DNA from: an uncultured Thermomicrobiales bacterium
GTDB taxonomy: Bacteria > Chloroflexota > Chloroflexia > Thermomicrobiales > UBA6265
NCBI GenBank assembly: GCA_902806375.1
Contig: CADCWK010000205.1
Coordinates: 1-5,280 of the forward strand
Reading direction: 5' to 3'
Length of the DNA: 5,280 bases
Position numbers and translations under genes: made by a program. The notes under the pieces are model-generated. The model was given only the letters and a program-made list of their open reading frames with translations, searched no databases and was not told the DNA's origin. Positions 3,707 through 5,280 of this stretch are shown here, one piece after another. The stretch's first letter is position 1. Every line of letters begins with the position of its first letter.

Positions 3707-5280
3707 TCACGACTCCTGGCTGCGGACGGCGAGTTCCCGTTCACAGGCGGGGCAGTACTTCCGCGTGCTGCCCTTGGGGAGCGGGGTGCCGCAGGCCGCG
3801 CAGCGTGAGCTGGCGGGAGCCGCCGTCGGCCGGCGCCGGACCGGCGGTCCTGACGAGGGATAGCCGCCGCCGGACTGACGGCTGGGGCGGGCCTGGGCAC
3901 TGTTGCCCCGCTCGGGTGTGGCGGTGTTGCCCCGGTTGTCGTCGGCGGCGTCGGGTGACGGCTCCCTGCCGGCCTCTCCGCCCGATCGCGGACCCGGGGA
4001 GCGGCGGTTGCCAGGAGCGGCCGGCTCGACGTCCCGGCCGCGGGCGGCGCTCCCGGAGGGGGCCTTGTCCGCCGAACGGCCCTTGCCACGCGGCTTCGGA
4101 GCGGCCGCCTCCTGGGTGGGCTCGGTTCGCGGCGCGCGGCCACGCCCCCTCGGTGGCGTCGGTTCCGGGTCGGTCTCGGGGCTCATCCCGATGGGACGAT
4201 CGGGGCCGTCGGCCTCGTCCGACGAATCGCCGGCGTCAGCCGCCACGGCGTCAGCCTCGTCCCGCCGGGAACCGGACCGGCGGCTGGGCTTCGCCGGTGG
4301 GGTCGCTGGCGCGTCCGATGAGCCCCCGGTCGTGCTGACGGCACCGATGGCAGGGGTGGAGCCCGTCGTCGCGGGTTCCGCCAGCGCTACGGGGGGGTCC
4401 GGGTCGGTGGCTGGCTCAGCCTTGGGCCGGCGGGATGACGCCCGGCGGGGCGGCTTCGGGGTCGGCGTTGCCGTCGCGTCGCTCTCGGCCGGTGCGGTCG
4501 TCCCGTCCGCTTCGGCTGCCGGCTCCGCCGTCCGACCGGTTCGACCACGCCGCCGGACCGGTGGGACGACGTCACCGGGCGCCGGCTCCATGGTGACCGC
4601 CGCGGACTCGGCCGTGGTGGCGGGAAGCTGATCGCGGTCGTCCGGCTCCAGCGGGGAGGCCTCGCTGGACCCGGCGGGGACGCCGGGTATGGCGTCCCCG
4701 GCCGACTCGCCAGTCGCGCCGGGAGGCGTCTCGGCGGGGGGCGTCGGGTCGGTCGCTTCGCCAAGATCCGCAGCGACATCGGGCTCGGCAGCGACATCGG
4801 GCTCGGCAGCGGAAGGGATGGCAGTAGCCGCCCCAAGGTCGACATCGGTCGTACCCTCGGTCGTTTCGGCGACGCCGGCAGACACCGGTTCAGGCGCGAT
4901 CGATGCCGCGTCGTCCGGGGCGACGCGGCCGGGGACGGCGACGACCGGCTCTGGCGCGCCGACGACTGGCTCTGGCGTGCTCACGACCCGCTCCGGCACG
5001 GGGGCGACCGCCGGGCGGGATCGTGAGGCCCGGACGGTCGGGATACGGGGCGGCTCGGGTCGCGCCGGGACGGGCGCTTCCGTCACGGTGGGTGGAGCGA
5101 TGTCGGGCGTCACGGAGGCCGCGATGGGTCCGGCGGGCTGGACCTGGCTGGGTCGCCGGACCGGCGGTGGCGCGGTAGCCCGACCCTGGCGGACGGTCGG
5201 TCGATCGGACGATGGCGCAGCGGCCGTTGGCTCGGAGACCGGCCCAGCCTGGATCGCTGGTGCCTGGTCCCGGGTGGGCT
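3707..5280 (-). CDS. long Pro/Ala-rich disordered protein with C-terminal CxxC-x12-CxxC zinc ribbon (5' truncated)
   Basis: The frame is open from the window edge (first complete codon 5276-5278) to a TGA at 3707-3709: 523 visible residues. An in-frame GTG at 5111-5113 is a possible start, but the 55 residues before it (for example SDRPTVRQGRATAPPPVRRP at 24-43) have the same Pro/Ala/Arg style and no stop, so the gene most likely begins outside the window. Almost all visible sequence is low-complexity Pro/Ala/Glu/Asp/Ser/Thr with basic islands at about 239-249, 276-286, 330-339, 375-384 and 395-402. There is no membrane span or signal peptide. The final 32 residues hold a compact zinc ribbon with Cys 493, 496, 509 and 512 (CAACGTPLPKGSTRKYCPAC). 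Such ribbons bind one zinc ion and mediate nucleic acid or protein contacts. Internal repeats are listed separately. The family is not recognised; an N-terminal folded domain outside the window may define it. The flippase-like gene follows after 220 bases on the same strand. Confidence 0.78.
   Translation of the reverse strand, partial: PTRDQAPAIQAGPVSEPTAAAPSSDRPTVRQGRATAPPPVRRPSQVQPAGPIAASVTPDIAPPTVTEAPVPARPEPPRIPTVRASRSRPAVAPVPERVVSTPEPVVGAPEPVVAVPGRVAPDDAASIAPEPVSAGVAETTEGTTDVDLGAATAIPSAAEPDVAAEPDVAADLGEATDPTPPAETPPGATGESAGDAIPGVPAGSSEASPLEPDDRDQLPATTAESAAVTMEPAPGDVVPPVRRRGRTGRTAEPAAEADGTTAPAESDATATPTPKPPRRASSRRPKAEPATDPDPPVALAEPATTGSTPAIGAVSTTGGSSDAPATPPAKPSRRSGSRRDEADAVAADAGDSSDEADGPDRPIGMSPETDPEPTPPRGRGRAPRTEPTQEAAAPKPRGKGRSADKAPSGSAARGRDVEPAAPGNRRSPGPRSGGEAGREPSPDAADDNRGNTATPERGNSAQARPSRQSGGGYPSSGPPVRRRPTAAPASSRCAACGTPLPKGSTRKYCPACERELAVRSQES
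4771..4806 (-). repeat. perfect 18-bp tandem repeat (two copies) within the zinc-ribbon gene
   Basis: CAGCGACATCGGGCTCGG occurs at 4771-4788 and again, identical, at 4789-4806, followed by the start of a third copy (CAGCGG). Being a multiple of three it keeps frame and encodes two AEPDVA hexapeptides. Exact identity, including third positions, suggests a recent slippage duplication in a disordered region that tolerates length change. Confidence 0.9.
4939..5001 (-). repeat. three degenerate 21-bp repeats coding P-E-P-V-V-x-x heptads
   Basis: Units at 4939-4959, 4960-4980 and 4981-5001 are in tandem. The first two differ at only two positions; the third is more diverged. On the minus strand they encode RVVSTPE, PVVGAPE and PVVAVPG in succession. 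The divergence of the outer copy implies an older expansion than the 18-bp pair about 130 bases away. Confidence 0.8.

Noticed and set aside
3040..4338. 432-codon plus-strand frame spanning the start of the flippase-like gene and the end of the zinc-ribbon gene
   Set aside because: It runs antisense to a recognised membrane protein and to the zinc ribbon, and its composition (Arg/Pro/Gly/Asp) has no protein-like pattern.
4771..4806. CRISPR-like repeat
   Set aside because: The two 18-bp units are directly abutted without spacers, stay in frame and encode a hexapeptide repeat inside a gene.

Overview
This is a very GC-rich (clearly above 65%), densely coding bacterial window with GTG starts, strong G/C bias at third codon positions and Arg/Ala/Pro-rich proteins. 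That style fits uncultured Chloroflexota (Limnocylindria/Ellin6529-like) or a high-GC actinobacterium. This is an inference from composition and gene style; no marker gene is present to settle it.

Layout. (1) Positions 1-413, plus strand: the C-terminal end of a protein of unknown identity, whose last ~75 residues look like an extracellular beta-sandwich (Ig/Fn3-like) module. (2) 414-637: a 224-base intergenic leader with a weak sigma70-like promoter candidate, a conspicuous imperfect dyad (531-556) and a tetraloop hairpin just upstream of a good Shine-Dalgarno site. (3) 638-967: a small uncharacterised protein of 109 residues starting at GTG. (4) 998-2341: a membrane-anchored TPM-domain protein with a DUF2207-like C-terminal half, 30 bases downstream of the small gene and probably co-transcribed with it. 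(5) 2342-2433: a 92-base convergent gap. (6) 2434-3486, minus strand: a polytopic flippase-like (lysylphosphatidylglycerol synthase transmembrane region, UPF0104-type) membrane protein. (7) 3487-3706: a 220-base gap with a TATAGT -10 candidate for gene 6 and several GC-rich inverted repeats. (8) 3707-5280, minus strand: a very long Pro/Ala-rich, apparently disordered protein ending in a CxxC-x12-CxxC zinc ribbon. Its reading frame stays open to the window edge, so it is a 5'-truncated gene.

How the genes relate. Genes 3 and 4 look like a two-gene unit on the plus strand, and genes 8 and 6 run in the same order on the minus strand but with a gap large enough for a separate promoter. Three of the five proteins are membrane or envelope related (1, 4, 6), but no shared pathway can be proven. 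I see no RNA gene, mobile element, CRISPR array or phage module. The most unusual item is the modular, repeat-bearing zinc-ribbon protein; the rest resembles ordinary chromosomal housekeeping or hypothetical content.
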